A stretch of 64,000 nt of DNA from assembly GCA_028865235.1 (NCBI GenBank), contig CP114561.1:2686001-2750000 (forward strand), written 5' to 3'. Under the pieces are notes generated by a model, which made no database searches, had not been told where the DNA came from, and was given only the letters and a program-made list of their open reading frames with translations. Positions 19,412-28,615 of this stretch are shown in pieces (position 1 is the stretch's first letter; each line of letters opens with the position of its first letter). The translations under genes were made by a program, and so were the position numbers. Source of the stretch: Candidatus Manganitrophus sp. (GTDB lineage Bacteria; Nitrospirota; Nitrospiria; SBBL01; Manganitrophaceae).

Positions 19412-20590
19412 ATGGTGAGCGGAGAACGTCCTTTTCAGACAAGCGAAGAGAATCGTCGGTTTCGTTTTCGACCGGGAAAATGCAAATCGAGGATCGAGAC
19501 ATTTCTCTTCATTAACGTGGCTCTCGGAATAGGGTTATCGATCCTCTTTTTATTGCTTTCCGGCGGCATCGATCTCGGTTATGCCGCCAAGGGGGCGAAT
19601 CCTGTAAAGTGGATCTACACGACCGGAAACACGATCTACTCCCGCCCGACGATCGCATCGGATGATTCGATTTATGTCAGCTCGACAGATACCTATCTCC
19701 ACGCGATTGATGCCAGCGGAAAATTGCGCTGGAAGCAAAAGATCGGCCCGCTGAAACATGTCCATTTTATGAGATCGACTCCCGTCATCGCCGCGGATGG
19801 GACCATTTATGTCGGATCAACCGATTACCATCTCTACGCGGTGACCTCCAAAGGCGAATTGAAATGGCGGTACAAAACGGGAAGGGAGGTTCAATCCTCT
19901 CCGACCCTGGGGGGAGACGGAACGGTCTACTTCGGATCGGAAGACGGTTATTTTTATGCGGTTGATTCCCGAGGACAATTAAAGTGGCGGTATGAGATCG
20001 GCGGCTCCGTTCAATCCGATCCGGTGGTTGGGAATGACGGCGTCATTTATCTCGGTTCGGAGGGGGGATTCCTCTATGCCTTACAACCGGATGGGGCGCT
20101 AAAATGGCGCTTCAACGCGGAGAGCCGCATCGCCTCGCCGGCCCTCGGGCCGGATGGGACGATCTATGCCGGATCAACGGACGGTTCTCTTTATCATATA
20201 TCAAAAGACGGTAAGGAGTTATGGCGATATCGGACAGCGCAGCCGATTTCGGCGGCCCCGACGGTCGGTCCGGACGGCGTTATTTACGTCGGATCATCCG
20301 ATGGCCCGCTCTATGCCCTTGAACCGAACGGAAAGCTGAAATGGCAGGTTCAAGTAAAAAGCATTATCAATTCCACCCCGAGGGTCGGTCCTGACGGAAC
20401 AATTTTCATCGGATCGAACGACGGATTCCTTTATGGATTCAGCCCGGAGGGGAAAAGGGTCTGGCAGTTCCGCCCGGGCCACGCCGCCTCTTCGATCCCG
20501 GCCATCGCAAAGGACGGCACGATCTATGTCGGTTCCCACGAGGGAGATCTCTACGCCCTGAGCGTGGAGCCGCAGCAGCAACATTTTTAA
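19412..20590 (+). CDS. secreted PQQ-type beta-propeller protein
   Basis: 392 residues. An N-terminal cytoplasmic arm of about 30 residues, one membrane segment (FINVALGIGLSILFLLLSGG) acting as signal or anchor, then about eight repeats of near 40 residues with the pattern D-G-T-I-Y-V-G-S-x-D-G-x-L-Y-A-L...G-x-L-K-W. These are PQQ-enzyme-like/BamB-like blades. The catalytic residues of quinoprotein dehydrogenases were not seen, so it is more likely a scaffold or binding protein. The start ATG has GGAG at seven bases. It stands alone between the two giant oxidases, after a terminator, so it has its own promoter in 19344-19411 or is reached by read-through. A role in assembling or docking the oxidases is inference. 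Confidence 0.85.
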   Translation: MVSGERPFQTSEENRRFRFRPGKCKSRIETFLFINVALGIGLSILFLLLSGGIDLGYAAKGANPVKWIYTTGNTIYSRPTIASDDSIYVSSTDTYLHAIDASGKLRWKQKIGPLKHVHFMRSTPVIAADGTIYVGSTDYHLYAVTSKGELKWRYKTGREVQSSPTLGGDGTVYFGSEDGYFYAVDSRGQLKWRYEIGGSVQSDPVVGNDGVIYLGSEGGFLYALQPDGALKWRFNAESRIASPALGPDGTIYAGSTDGSLYHISKDGKELWRYRTAQPISAAPTVGPDGVIYVGSSDGPLYALEPNGKLKWQVQVKSIINSTPRVGPDGTIFIGSNDGFLYGFSPEGKRVWQFRPGHAASSIPAIAKDGTIYVGSHEGDLYALSVEPQQQHF

Positions 20591-21101
20591 AAAGGTCGAT
20601 CGCATCCTTCCTTTCCATCTCCATCCAGCCTCGGTTCCTTTGTGCGGCGGCGGTCATCTCGACGGATAAGCAGCCCGCCCTCCCATGCTCCAGTCCATCC
20701 CCAACGAATGACGGTGCCATTGCCTCATGATTGAGCGCACGCGGCAGGTCCGGTAGATCACGCGCTTCGATGAATGTAAGTGCAATTACTATTCTACGGT
20801 CCGGTTTGTCTCATATTCTCAGAATCAGTTCATTCCTTTGATTGACACTTCCCAAGAAGATCTACCATATGGCTGATATTAAAGTGTAAAAAAAATAGAC
20901 AGACGTAAAAAATACTTGACACGTCAATACGTGCGTGCTAGATTCACGGCACATTTTGGCCGATTATTGTCACTACCAGCCACGACATTCAAATCTAAAT
21001 TGATGATTGCCACACATCGAAAGACAAGATCTTTTCAGAACGATCCATTTCTTACGACCGGTCCGGTTTACAAAAATAACAAAGGTAGAAGGAGAGACAC
21101 C
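20591..21101 (+). other. 511-base gap before the second giant oxidase
   Basis: No convincing gene. The last 220 bases are AT-rich and hold the promoter at 20916-20944 and a leader of about 150 bases. The first 300 bases show no recognisable feature. Confidence 0.5.
20916..20944 (+). promoter_or_regulatory. sigma-70-like promoter with overlapping palindrome, oxidase 2
   Basis: TTGACA (20916-20921), 17-base spacer, TAGATT (20939-20944). The -35 is part of a perfect inverted repeat TTGAC-AC-GTCAA (20916-20927), a candidate operator. Just upstream, TGTAAA-N5-TAGACA (20885-20901) resembles the dyad before oxidase 1. Confidence 0.55.
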
Positions 21102-24100
21102 ATGAATACTGCAAGGCGGAACGTCTTCACATTATTCTTCGCTCTCTTATTGGTTCTGTCGGGAAGGGAGGGAGTCTTTGCCGGCGGGGCGGACCATGAC
21201 CATGCCCATGCTCCCGATTCTCAGGCGGCATCGACCAATTGGGAAGAAAAGTTCAAAGCACAGCTTGTCCGGGAAGACCAAGCGGAGGGTCGCGCCGGTC
21301 ATTCCGACCGGGTCGACGAAGCAATGAACAAGCTGATGAAAGAGATCTCCAAGGGAAACGGGTTGCATTCAAACCACGGTGAGGAGAGCGGTCCCTTCAG
21401 CGGAATGGCGATGATGCAGCAGATGGACCAGAGCTTCTTCCTCGGCCCGACCGGCGTGAGCGAAAGCGTCAATGCCGGCGGCCGTTGCCCCAAGAATGCG
21501 CCGGTGAAAGAGTATGATATCTCCGCGATCAATGTGGAGATCACGCTCAATCAATGGCTCGACTATCACCCCGGCTACATGTATGTTCTCACCGAAAACC
21601 TCGATAAGGTCCGGGCGGAAGAGAAGAAGAACCAAGAGGCCCGTTCCAAAGAGGGCTATGATCCGGGTGCCGTGACGACCGGTCTTCAGACCGACATGAT
21701 CCAGCCGTTGAACATTCGTGGAAACCAGGGCGACTGTATCGTCTTCACGTTAAACAATAAACTGGACGGTGAAGACGTCAGCATGCACATCCACGGCTCC
21801 AGCACGATCGTGAGGACAAGTGGAAAAGCGGCGACGATCGCCAATCCCGAATCGACGGTGAAGCCGGGTGAGAAGCAGACTTTTGAGTGGTATATCCGGC
21901 CCGACGAACAGGAAGGGGCGCATACTTTTCATAGCCACGTCGGACGCGAGCAGGCGAGCCTCGGAATGATCGGAACGTTCGTCGTCGAGCCGATGGGATC
22001 GAAATATCTCGACCCGATCACCGGGAAAGAGAGCAAGAGCGGCTGGCAGATGATGATCGCCAGCGATAAGAAGATGCGGCCGACCTCGAAGGACTTCCGG
22101 GAATTTATCCTCATCTACCACGAGATCGGAGACGAATCGTTCCGTCCTTTGAACCGGCAGGGCGAGATGATCCCGCAGCGCGATCCGAACACCGATGCCT
22201 ATCGTCCTTCGGCCCGCGCAATGAACTATCGGAGCGAGCCGTTCGGCGTCAACAACCTGGCGCTCCAAGAAAAATATTTCCACTTTGAAGACGAGTCCCT
22301 CAGCTATAGCTCCTACACCTTTGCCGATGCGCCGACGACCATTCCTCGGTCGTATATCGGCGATCCGGCGAAGTTCCGTCTGGTGCACGGCGGCGGCGAG
22401 GTCTTCCACTCCCACCACCCGCACGGCGGCAGCATCCGTTGGCTCCGTCAGCCGAAAGCCGATGGAAAGGGTGAGTTCCTTCTGACAGCGGCCGAGAACG
22501 GTCCGGTGAAATTTCCCGAAATCCGAACCACCTCCGACCGCGTCGACGTTCAGGTGATCGGTCCTTCCGAAGTGCTCGATCTTCAGACCGAGTGCGGGTC
22601 CGGTCTCTGCCAGCAGCTGGCGGGAGACTTCCTCTTCCACTGCCATGTGGCGCACCACTATGTGGCCGGGATGTGGGGATACTGGAGAGTCTACAATACC
22701 CTGCAGTCGGGCAACTATCCGATGGTCAGCACCGATATTATGCCCCCGCTGCAAGAGCTTCCAGACCGGAAAGGCCGCATCAAGCCGCCGGTCACTTCGG
22801 ACAAGCTCGTCGGCAAGACGATGGACTGGTTTGACAAGAAATGGAATATCACCGCCGACAAGTCGGATTGGAGCAAGGCGATTGTCGATGTTTCAGTCAA
22901 AGACTGGGTCAAGATGATGCTCCCGCCCGCCGGCCAGCCGGGACATACCGCAGACGAGAAAGGGCAGATTCAAGCGTATGACGCCACCGTCTGGGATTGG
23001 GTTTGGGAAGGGAACAAGGCGTTGGGCGAAGCAGAGGTGACCGGCAAGTTCGATTGGCCGAAATACAAATCGCCGATGCCCGGCAAGCGGCCTCCAATTC
23101 TCTTTGACGCGACGACCGGAAAGCTCGCTTGGCCGCACTTCAAGCCTCATTTCGGTAAGCGTGTGCCGTTTGCCCGTCACCATGGACCGGCGCCCTGGTT
23201 GGAGCCGATCCACATGGATAAAGACAACGGTTCACTCCCCTCCGATCCGGGCGGAAAAAATGTGGCCGGGATGGAGACGACACAGCCGGCCAAACCGGGT
23301 GAGCAGGGCCGTTGGAGCCTCTGCCCCGAGAACGCGGGCCGAAAACAATACACACTCCACTTCATCCAGACCCCGGTCCAGTTGACCAAAGGGCTTGGAA
23401 AGGAAAAGCCGGTCATCGATCCGAACGGCCTCCTCTATGTTCTAAAAGAAGAGGAAGATCAGGTTCGCTCGAACCCCGGTCATGAAAAAACAATTCCGTT
23501 GGTCTATCGGGCCAACGTCTACGACTGCGTCGATGTCCTTTTCAAGAGCGAATGGGAGGACAACGACACGACCAATTTCCAAATGTCGAAGATCAACATC
23601 CACATCCACTTTATCCAGTTCGACAATCAGGCGTCGGACGGGGTGATCACCGGGGCGTCTTATGAGCAGTCGATCCGGCCCTTTACACAGATGGGCAAGA
23701 AGAAGCACAAGGGACTGCCGACCCCGATGAACGCCGTCCTCACCGAGGATACCAAGGCGGGGGCGACCTCCATCAAGATCAAAATGGCGGACGGGGCGAC
23801 CCCTTTCCACGTCGGAACCGATCTGTTGGTCGGCATGGATGAGGTCAACACCGGAGAAGTCCGCTGGATCAAATCGATCGAGGGCGATACGGTGACCTTT
23901 ACCGAGCCGTTGAAGCATGCTCACAAAAAGAATGAAATTGCCTCGGTCGAATGGGTCCGGTACCGCTATTGGGTAGACGCCGACAGCGGAACGGTCTTCT
24001 GGCATGACCATGCCTTCGGGGCCACCACCTGGCCGCACGGCGGGGTCGGCGCCATGATCATCGAGCCGCCCGGGTCGACCTATCATGATCCGAGAACCGG

Positions 24101-26042
24101 CGAGCCGGTCCGAAGCGGGCCGGTGGCCGACATTCGCTCCACCGAGCCGATTGGTTACGGCATCAACGGCAGCTTCCGAGAATTGGTGGTGATGCCGCAT
24201 GACACCGTTCCCTACACGGCCCAGGTGGTCACCGAGGGAAATCCTCCCGGTCAGACCATTCAGGTCGCGATCGATGCGGGGCAGACCCTCTCGTTCCAGA
24301 TGCCGTATGATCTCGACCTATCAGCGGTGAAAATGATCAACGGCGGCACCCACACCACTGGAGGAGGATTCAACTTCCGGGCGGAGTCGGTGGCGCGGCG
24401 GTTGCGGTTGAATCCTGATCCGACCGTCATCTTCTCAAGCAAGGCGCATCAAGATCCGAGCACTCCGCTTCTAAGGGCCTATTTGGGAGACACCATTGCC
24501 GTCCGTCTCCTCCATACCCTCATGAACGAGTCGCATACCTGGAAGGTGGCGGGTCATGCCTTCCGGACGGAGCGGTATGCCGAGCACTCCGACTTTAGAA
24601 ATGCGCACCATGTCGGAATCGCCGAGCGTTATGATCTGGTCTTTAAAGCGGGCGGTCCTCAGCAGATGGCGGGGGACTACCTCCACTACAACGGCCGGGC
24701 CTCTCATCTCTCGGAAGGGAGCTGGGGAATCATCCGGGTGTTGGACAAAGAGGTCAAAGATCTCCAGAAACTCCCCGGAACGGGAGAGATCCCGCAGTCG
24801 GCGAAGTCGGTTTGTCCTACGGATGCGCCGGTGAAGACCTTCAACGTCATCGCGGCCGATCGGGCGCTGAAATTCAACACCAAAGCGAGCGATTTCATCG
24901 AGGTCGACTTCGACCGGAAACTGCAGGTGGCGAATCCACAAGGAAAGATCTTCATGCTTGAGGGCGAGAAGCGCAAAGTGGCCGACGGCGAATTCCAGCC
25001 GATGCCGCTTGTTCTTCGGGTCAACTCGGGCGACTGCATCAAGATCAATCTCAAGAACGAAATGAAGGCGAGCAAGGCGTCGTTCAGCGCCGATATGCTC
25101 TCGTTCGATCCGAAAGATTCACATGGAGTGAACGTCGGCAACAATCCAGGCGATCAAACCGTCGCCCCCGGCAAGAGCAGAACCTATACCTTCTATGCTC
25201 ATCCGCAGTATGGTGAGTTTGCCTCGCTGGTATGGGATTGGGGGAATTTCATCAACAACGTTCGTGACGGGCTCTTTGGGGCGATCGTCGTCGGTCCGAA
25301 GGGAGCAAAGTTCCGCGACCCATTGACCGGTGATGATGTCTCCATGAAAAACGCCTGGGCGGCCGATGTAATTCTCGATCGCTCGATGCCGGACAGCATG
25401 GGCCGGTCGGACTACCGCGATGTCGCCCTCTTCTTCCAAGACGAGGACAACATTATCGGGACTTCTTTCATGCCGTACATCCAGCAGATTGGCGGACTGA
25501 CCGGGGTCAACTACCGGAGCGAGCCGTGGATGTATCGTGAAGAACAAGGGTGCGAGCCGGGGAACATGTTCACTCCCTGTGTCGCGGCCGATAACGGTGG
25601 ATTGGCGACGCCGATTATTATGGCGCATGCCGGTGATCCGGTGCGGATCCACGTCTTCGGCGCCTTCAATGAACAGAACCAGATCTTCAGCATCGAAGGG
25701 CATGAGTGGCCGTTTAAACCGAACATGGTCGGGGCCGACATGCTCAGCAGCCTTCAATTTGGCGGCGCCGAGTACCTTGACGTCTATCTCAAAGAAGGGG
25801 CGGGCGGACCGTTCGCCCTTCCGGGAGATTACGTTTGGCAGAACCATCGGATGCCGTATGCGGCGGCCGGACAATGGGGTTATCTGAGAGCGCTTCCAAG
25901 GGGTGATCGGAAAATCCTTCCGTTGAACGGCGCGGCGGGGCCGGGTGGAAAGACGGCCGAGGCGCCGACAGAAGAGGCGCCGGAAACAGTTTCGGAACTG
26001 AAAGACCAGGTCCCCGGTCCACTTTCAATGTTGACAAAGTAG
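21102..26042 (+). CDS. giant MofA-like multicopper oxidase 2
   Basis: 1646 residues, paralogue of oxidase 1 along its whole length. Signal peptide NVFTLFFALLLVLSGREGVFAGG, then a His/Asp-rich stretch (GGADHDHAHAPD). Three modules open at Cys 129, 741 and 1238. Module 1 has the complete set: HIH at 229-231, HTFHSH at 274-279, HSHHPH at 436-441, HCH-x3-H-x4-M at 513-524. Module 2 retains HIH in the NIHIHF segment, HDH in FWHDHAFG and H-x5-GH (HTWKVAGH, with Lys where oxidase 1 has His). Module 3 has no copper ligand pair. The ATG at 21102 has AGAAGGAG; an in-frame TTG at 20916 is the -35 box of a promoter and is rejected as start. A terminator follows. Likely extracellular metal oxidase. Confidence 0.9.
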   Translation: MNTARRNVFTLFFALLLVLSGREGVFAGGADHDHAHAPDSQAASTNWEEKFKAQLVREDQAEGRAGHSDRVDEAMNKLMKEISKGNGLHSNHGEESGPFSGMAMMQQMDQSFFLGPTGVSESVNAGGRCPKNAPVKEYDISAINVEITLNQWLDYHPGYMYVLTENLDKVRAEEKKNQEARSKEGYDPGAVTTGLQTDMIQPLNIRGNQGDCIVFTLNNKLDGEDVSMHIHGSSTIVRTSGKAATIANPESTVKPGEKQTFEWYIRPDEQEGAHTFHSHVGREQASLGMIGTFVVEPMGSKYLDPITGKESKSGWQMMIASDKKMRPTSKDFREFILIYHEIGDESFRPLNRQGEMIPQRDPNTDAYRPSARAMNYRSEPFGVNNLALQEKYFHFEDESLSYSSYTFADAPTTIPRSYIGDPAKFRLVHGGGEVFHSHHPHGGSIRWLRQPKADGKGEFLLTAAENGPVKFPEIRTTSDRVDVQVIGPSEVLDLQTECGSGLCQQLAGDFLFHCHVAHHYVAGMWGYWRVYNTLQSGNYPMVSTDIMPPLQELPDRKGRIKPPVTSDKLVGKTMDWFDKKWNITADKSDWSKAIVDVSVKDWVKMMLPPAGQPGHTADEKGQIQAYDATVWDWVWEGNKALGEAEVTGKFDWPKYKSPMPGKRPPILFDATTGKLAWPHFKPHFGKRVPFARHHGPAPWLEPIHMDKDNGSLPSDPGGKNVAGMETTQPAKPGEQGRWSLCPENAGRKQYTLHFIQTPVQLTKGLGKEKPVIDPNGLLYVLKEEEDQVRSNPGHEKTIPLVYRANVYDCVDVLFKSEWEDNDTTNFQMSKINIHIHFIQFDNQASDGVITGASYEQSIRPFTQMGKKKHKGLPTPMNAVLTEDTKAGATSIKIKMADGATPFHVGTDLLVGMDEVNTGEVRWIKSIEGDTVTFTEPLKHAHKKNEIASVEWVRYRYWVDADSGTVFWHDHAFGATTWPHGGVGAMIIEPPGSTYHDPRTGEPVRSGPVADIRSTEPIGYGINGSFRELVVMPHDTVPYTAQVVTEGNPPGQTIQVAIDAGQTLSFQMPYDLDLSAVKMINGGTHTTGGGFNFRAESVARRLRLNPDPTVIFSSKAHQDPSTPLLRAYLGDTIAVRLLHTLMNESHTWKVAGHAFRTERYAEHSDFRNAHHVGIAERYDLVFKAGGPQQMAGDYLHYNGRASHLSEGSWGIIRVLDKEVKDLQKLPGTGEIPQSAKSVCPTDAPVKTFNVIAADRALKFNTKASDFIEVDFDRKLQVANPQGKIFMLEGEKRKVADGEFQPMPLVLRVNSGDCIKINLKNEMKASKASFSADMLSFDPKDSHGVNVGNNPGDQTVAPGKSRTYTFYAHPQYGEFASLVWDWGNFINNVRDGLFGAIVVGPKGAKFRDPLTGDDVSMKNAWAADVILDRSMPDSMGRSDYRDVALFFQDEDNIIGTSFMPYIQQIGGLTGVNYRSEPWMYREEQGCEPGNMFTPCVAADNGGLATPIIMAHAGDPVRIHVFGAFNEQNQIFSIEGHEWPFKPNMVGADMLSSLQFGGAEYLDVYLKEGAGGPFALPGDYVWQNHRMPYAAAGQWGYLRALPRGDRKILPLNGAAGPGGKTAEAPTEEAPETVSELKDQVPGPLSMLTK

Positions 26043-26069
26043 TCCGGGAATCTGATAATCTTGGCATAG

Positions 26070-26107
26070 CGGGGCAGGGGGTGTCTACTTCCCCTGCCCC
26101 GTTTTGT
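26070..26107 (+). terminator. rho-independent terminator after oxidase 2
   Basis: CGGGGCAGGGG and CCCCTGCCCCG pair over 11 bp around a ten-base loop, followed by TTTTGTTAT. It starts 28 bases after the oxidase stop. Confidence 0.88.
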
Positions 26108-26125
26108 TATTTGAAAGGAGATGCC

Positions 26126-27061
26126 ATGAAGCTAACAACTTTTTTTCGGATTGGATTGACCCTCGTGGGGCTGATCGGCTTTTTCGGCTCGGCCAGTGCA
26201 TCAGGCTACGAAGAGACCAAGGTGACAAATGGAGGAACCGTCACCGGAAGAGTCACACTAAAAGGCCCCATTCCGGAGCCAAGGATTTTCCCCTTGGTTC
26301 TTTATCCTTTCGGCCCCTTCTGTAAAAAAATATCGGACGGGCAGGGAAACGTCCGTCTGAAGGAGTTCATTGTGGGAAAGGGGGGCGCGTTGGGGGACGC
26401 GGTCGTCGCAATAAAAAACGTCAGTAAGGGAAAAAAGTTTAAGCCGATCCGATCGAATTTCGTCGCGGTTGATTGTATGTTCCATCCGGCGGAAGTGCCG
26501 GACGACGAGCAGTTTTTTGTCGCGGACGACGGGAAACTCCACCACGAACATCCGAACGTCACCGTATTAGAGAATCATGAACCGATTTCAATGATCAATA
26601 AAGATCCGGTCATTCACAATATCCAAGTTTTCCAGAATGAAAAGGGGAATATCATTCTCAATGTCCCTCTTCCTGTTTCGGACGAGCCGAGGGGAGGGAA
26701 GCTCAATTTTGCCCCCGGGAAGCGGATCTCCCAAATGATCTGCGGGATGCACGAGTTCATGCAAAGCTGGGGCTTCGTCGTCGACAACCCCTACTATACC
26801 AAGACTAGAAAAGATGGTTTATTCAACATCGATCAACTTCCTCCGGGAACCTATAAAATTACGGCGTGGCACCCCCACTTTGATATCGTAGAGAAAGAAA
26901 TTACTGTTCCCGCGAATGGAAAAGTCGAGATTAACTTTGAGTTTGACGCCACAACGATTGAGAGGCCCCTTTACGAGACACAACATGAACGTCGAATCAG
27001 TCCGGCGACGCCGCATGATCACATGCTGAAAGAAGGGGATGACCGGATCATCATCGAGTAA
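26126..27061 (+). CDS. exported cupredoxin/carboxypeptidase-regulatory-like protein 1
   Basis: 311 residues from the ATG at 26126 with AAGGAG upstream; signal peptide ends near SASASG. An N-terminal beta-domain starts G-G-T-V-T-G-R-V-T-L-K-G. The central part has a plastocyanin-like copper site: His in VIHNIQVF, then C-G-M-H-E-F-M (Cys-x2-His-x2-Met), and HPNVTVLENHEP before it. The C-terminus is a carboxypeptidase-regulatory-like domain (DGLFNIDQLPPGTYKITAWHP). Such proteins are probably periplasmic electron carriers or copper-binding partners. It stands between the oxidase 2 terminator and a tandem paralogue, so an electron-transfer role with the oxidases is a reasonable inference. Confidence 0.8.
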   Translation: MKLTTFFRIGLTLVGLIGFFGSASASGYEETKVTNGGTVTGRVTLKGPIPEPRIFPLVLYPFGPFCKKISDGQGNVRLKEFIVGKGGALGDAVVAIKNVSKGKKFKPIRSNFVAVDCMFHPAEVPDDEQFFVADDGKLHHEHPNVTVLENHEPISMINKDPVIHNIQVFQNEKGNIILNVPLPVSDEPRGGKLNFAPGKRISQMICGMHEFMQSWGFVVDNPYYTKTRKDGLFNIDQLPPGTYKITAWHPHFDIVEKEITVPANGKVEINFEFDATTIERPLYETQHERRISPATPHDHMLKEGDDRIIIE

Positions 27062-27087
27062 GAGTAAGAAAGTCGGGGGAGGATGCT

Positions 27088-27962
27088 GTGAGGATCGGCG
27101 TGTTAAAAAGAAAGAAAGCGGTTGCATGGTTTTTTGTACTTTTTATCCTGCTCGGTCGATCGACCGGATGGGGTTATGAAGAAGGGCCGGTCACCGACGG
27201 CGGCGTTCTGGAGGGAAAGGTTGTCCTGAATGGAACACCCCTCCCGCGCGGATCTTTCACCTGATCTTTTCGCCGAACATCGATTTCTGCGGGAGGATCT
27301 CCGACGGAAAAGGAAACCGGCTGCTAAAGGACTTCCAGGTCGCCCCCGACGGAGGTCTTAAAGATGTGGTGGTGGCGGTGGTCGGGGTCAAGCGGGGGAA
27401 GCCCTTTAATTATACCCCTGAGATCACCATCGAAAACTGCCGGATGAGCCCTTGGGTGAGCCCGGTTCGCAACGGCCATCCATTCCGAATGGTGAACAAA
27501 GACCCGATCGCGCACGACGTTCAGGGCTATACCCTCAAGGACGAATATACCTTCGCGATGTTCAACAAGCCGCTCACTCCGGAAATGACCGCCTCCAAGA
27601 CGGTTCGTCTTCGCAACGGTCATTATCTTTTCAGGACGCAGTGCGGGGTGCACGATTTTATGCAATCGTGGGGAATGGCGGTCGGTAATCCCTATTTTGC
27701 AGTGACCGGACCGGATGGACGCTTTACGATTCCGGATCTGCCGCCGGGAGAGTATGACGTGCTCGCCTGGCATCCGCACGTGAAAGTTCAGGCGGGTCAG
27801 ATCAAGATCGGTCCGAATGGAAAGGCGGAATTAAATTTCGCGTTCGACTCCGAAGAGATCGACATTCCGCTCCACGATCTTCAGACGCAATTCCGGTTGG
27901 ATACGGCCCTTCAGCCGCGCCATCTCGTTCCGCCGAGCGTCGAGCTTCAACAATATAATTAG
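27088..27962 (+). CDS. exported cupredoxin/carboxypeptidase-regulatory-like protein 2, one frameshift
   Basis: About 291 residues after repair; tandem paralogue of the preceding gene. GTG start at 27088 with GGGGGAGG five bases upstream, signal peptide AWFFVLFILLGRSTGWGYEE. It shares G-G-V-L-E-G-K-V-V-L-N-G, the His in IAHDVQGY, C-G-V-H-D-F-M-Q-S-W-G and GRFTIPDLPPGEYDVLAWHPH. The frame breaks at the C4 run 27238-27241; one more C joins VVLNGTP to PARIFHLIFSP and keeps homology to paralogue 1. The stop overlaps the convergent gene at 27959. The two genes are 26 bases apart and surely one transcript. Confidence 0.78.
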
Positions 27963-28522
27963 TCCGTGTACTTGGGGAGTTGGACATCTTCTCCCGTCAG
28001 ATGACGGTAGAGGGCGTGGAACTCATCGGTGCTGAGGCTCGAATTTAAAAGCTTCTCCACATCTTCTGAGGTCACCGGAATCTGTGAGGCTTCATCGAAG
28101 GCGGATGAGCCGATGACAATGTGATCGGGGAAATAACGGTATTCTGGGAGGAGATACTTGACCCCCCCGTTGTAAGTAATCGCCAATTGCAGCGCAACAC
28201 GTGCGACCGGCGCCGGGATATTTTTCCCAATGGCGATATTCTGCGGTGGGTTTCCCAATCGGAAAAACTGGGGTCGGATCCGAGTGATGGAGAGCGCCTC
28301 CAACTCCTGCTTAATTTTGTCAATATCGCCCTTCCGTTCCCGCGCTAAGAAAAGTTCTACCAATATCTTCCGGTTTGCTTCCTGACCCTCTCCTGTATCC
28401 ACATGGATGATGCTCCCCTGTTCCATAGCCTCGGCTTCCCCACCCATCAGGTGGAACCCGTTTATGCTGAGGCAGAGAAGCCATCCAAAGAGAGCTTTTA
28501 GAAAGAGGTTCGGTTTTTGCAT
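27959..28522 (-). CDS. secreted hypothetical protein, paralogue B
   Basis: 187 residues. Signal peptide LFLKALFGWLLCLSINGFHLMGG. Shares with the gene at 10865 the segments IAIGKNIPAPVARVALQLAI, NGGVKYL and PVTSEDVEKLLNSSLSTDEF. The middle (KILVELFLARERKGDIDKIKQELEALSI) is helical and charged. The start at 28522 has GGAGG at six bases. It converges with the second cupredoxin gene and diverges from the OB-fold gene. Function unknown; the pairing around the oxidase cluster is its best clue. Confidence 0.75.
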   Translation of the reverse strand: MQKPNLFLKALFGWLLCLSINGFHLMGGEAEAMEQGSIIHVDTGEGQEANRKILVELFLARERKGDIDKIKQELEALSITRIRPQFFRLGNPPQNIAIGKNIPAPVARVALQLAITYNGGVKYLLPEYRYFPDHIVIGSSAFDEASQIPVTSEDVEKLLNSSLSTDEFHALYRHLTGEDVQLPKYTD

Positions 28523-28542
28523 TAAATCCTCCCAGAAAATAT

Positions 28543-28579
28543 TGTATACTTGTTAGTATGATCCCGCATAGGGCGGGAT
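28543..28579. promoter_or_regulatory. palindromes in the divergent spacer
   Basis: TTGTATACT-N4-AGTATG (28543-28560) repeats the pattern seen at 9925-9942. Directly after it ATCCCGC-N5-GCGGGAT (28561-28579) forms a 7-bp stem. Both lie between the start sites of paralogue B and the OB-fold gene. Confidence 0.4.
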
Positions 28580-28615
28580 TATATCAAAAACACGTTTCTT
28601 TGAAAAGGATCGCCC

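Noticed and set aside
20916..21101. N-terminal extension of oxidase 2 from a TTG at 20916
   Set aside because: The TTG is the first half of a -35 box; the ATG at 21102 has a strong ribosome site and is followed directly by a signal peptide.
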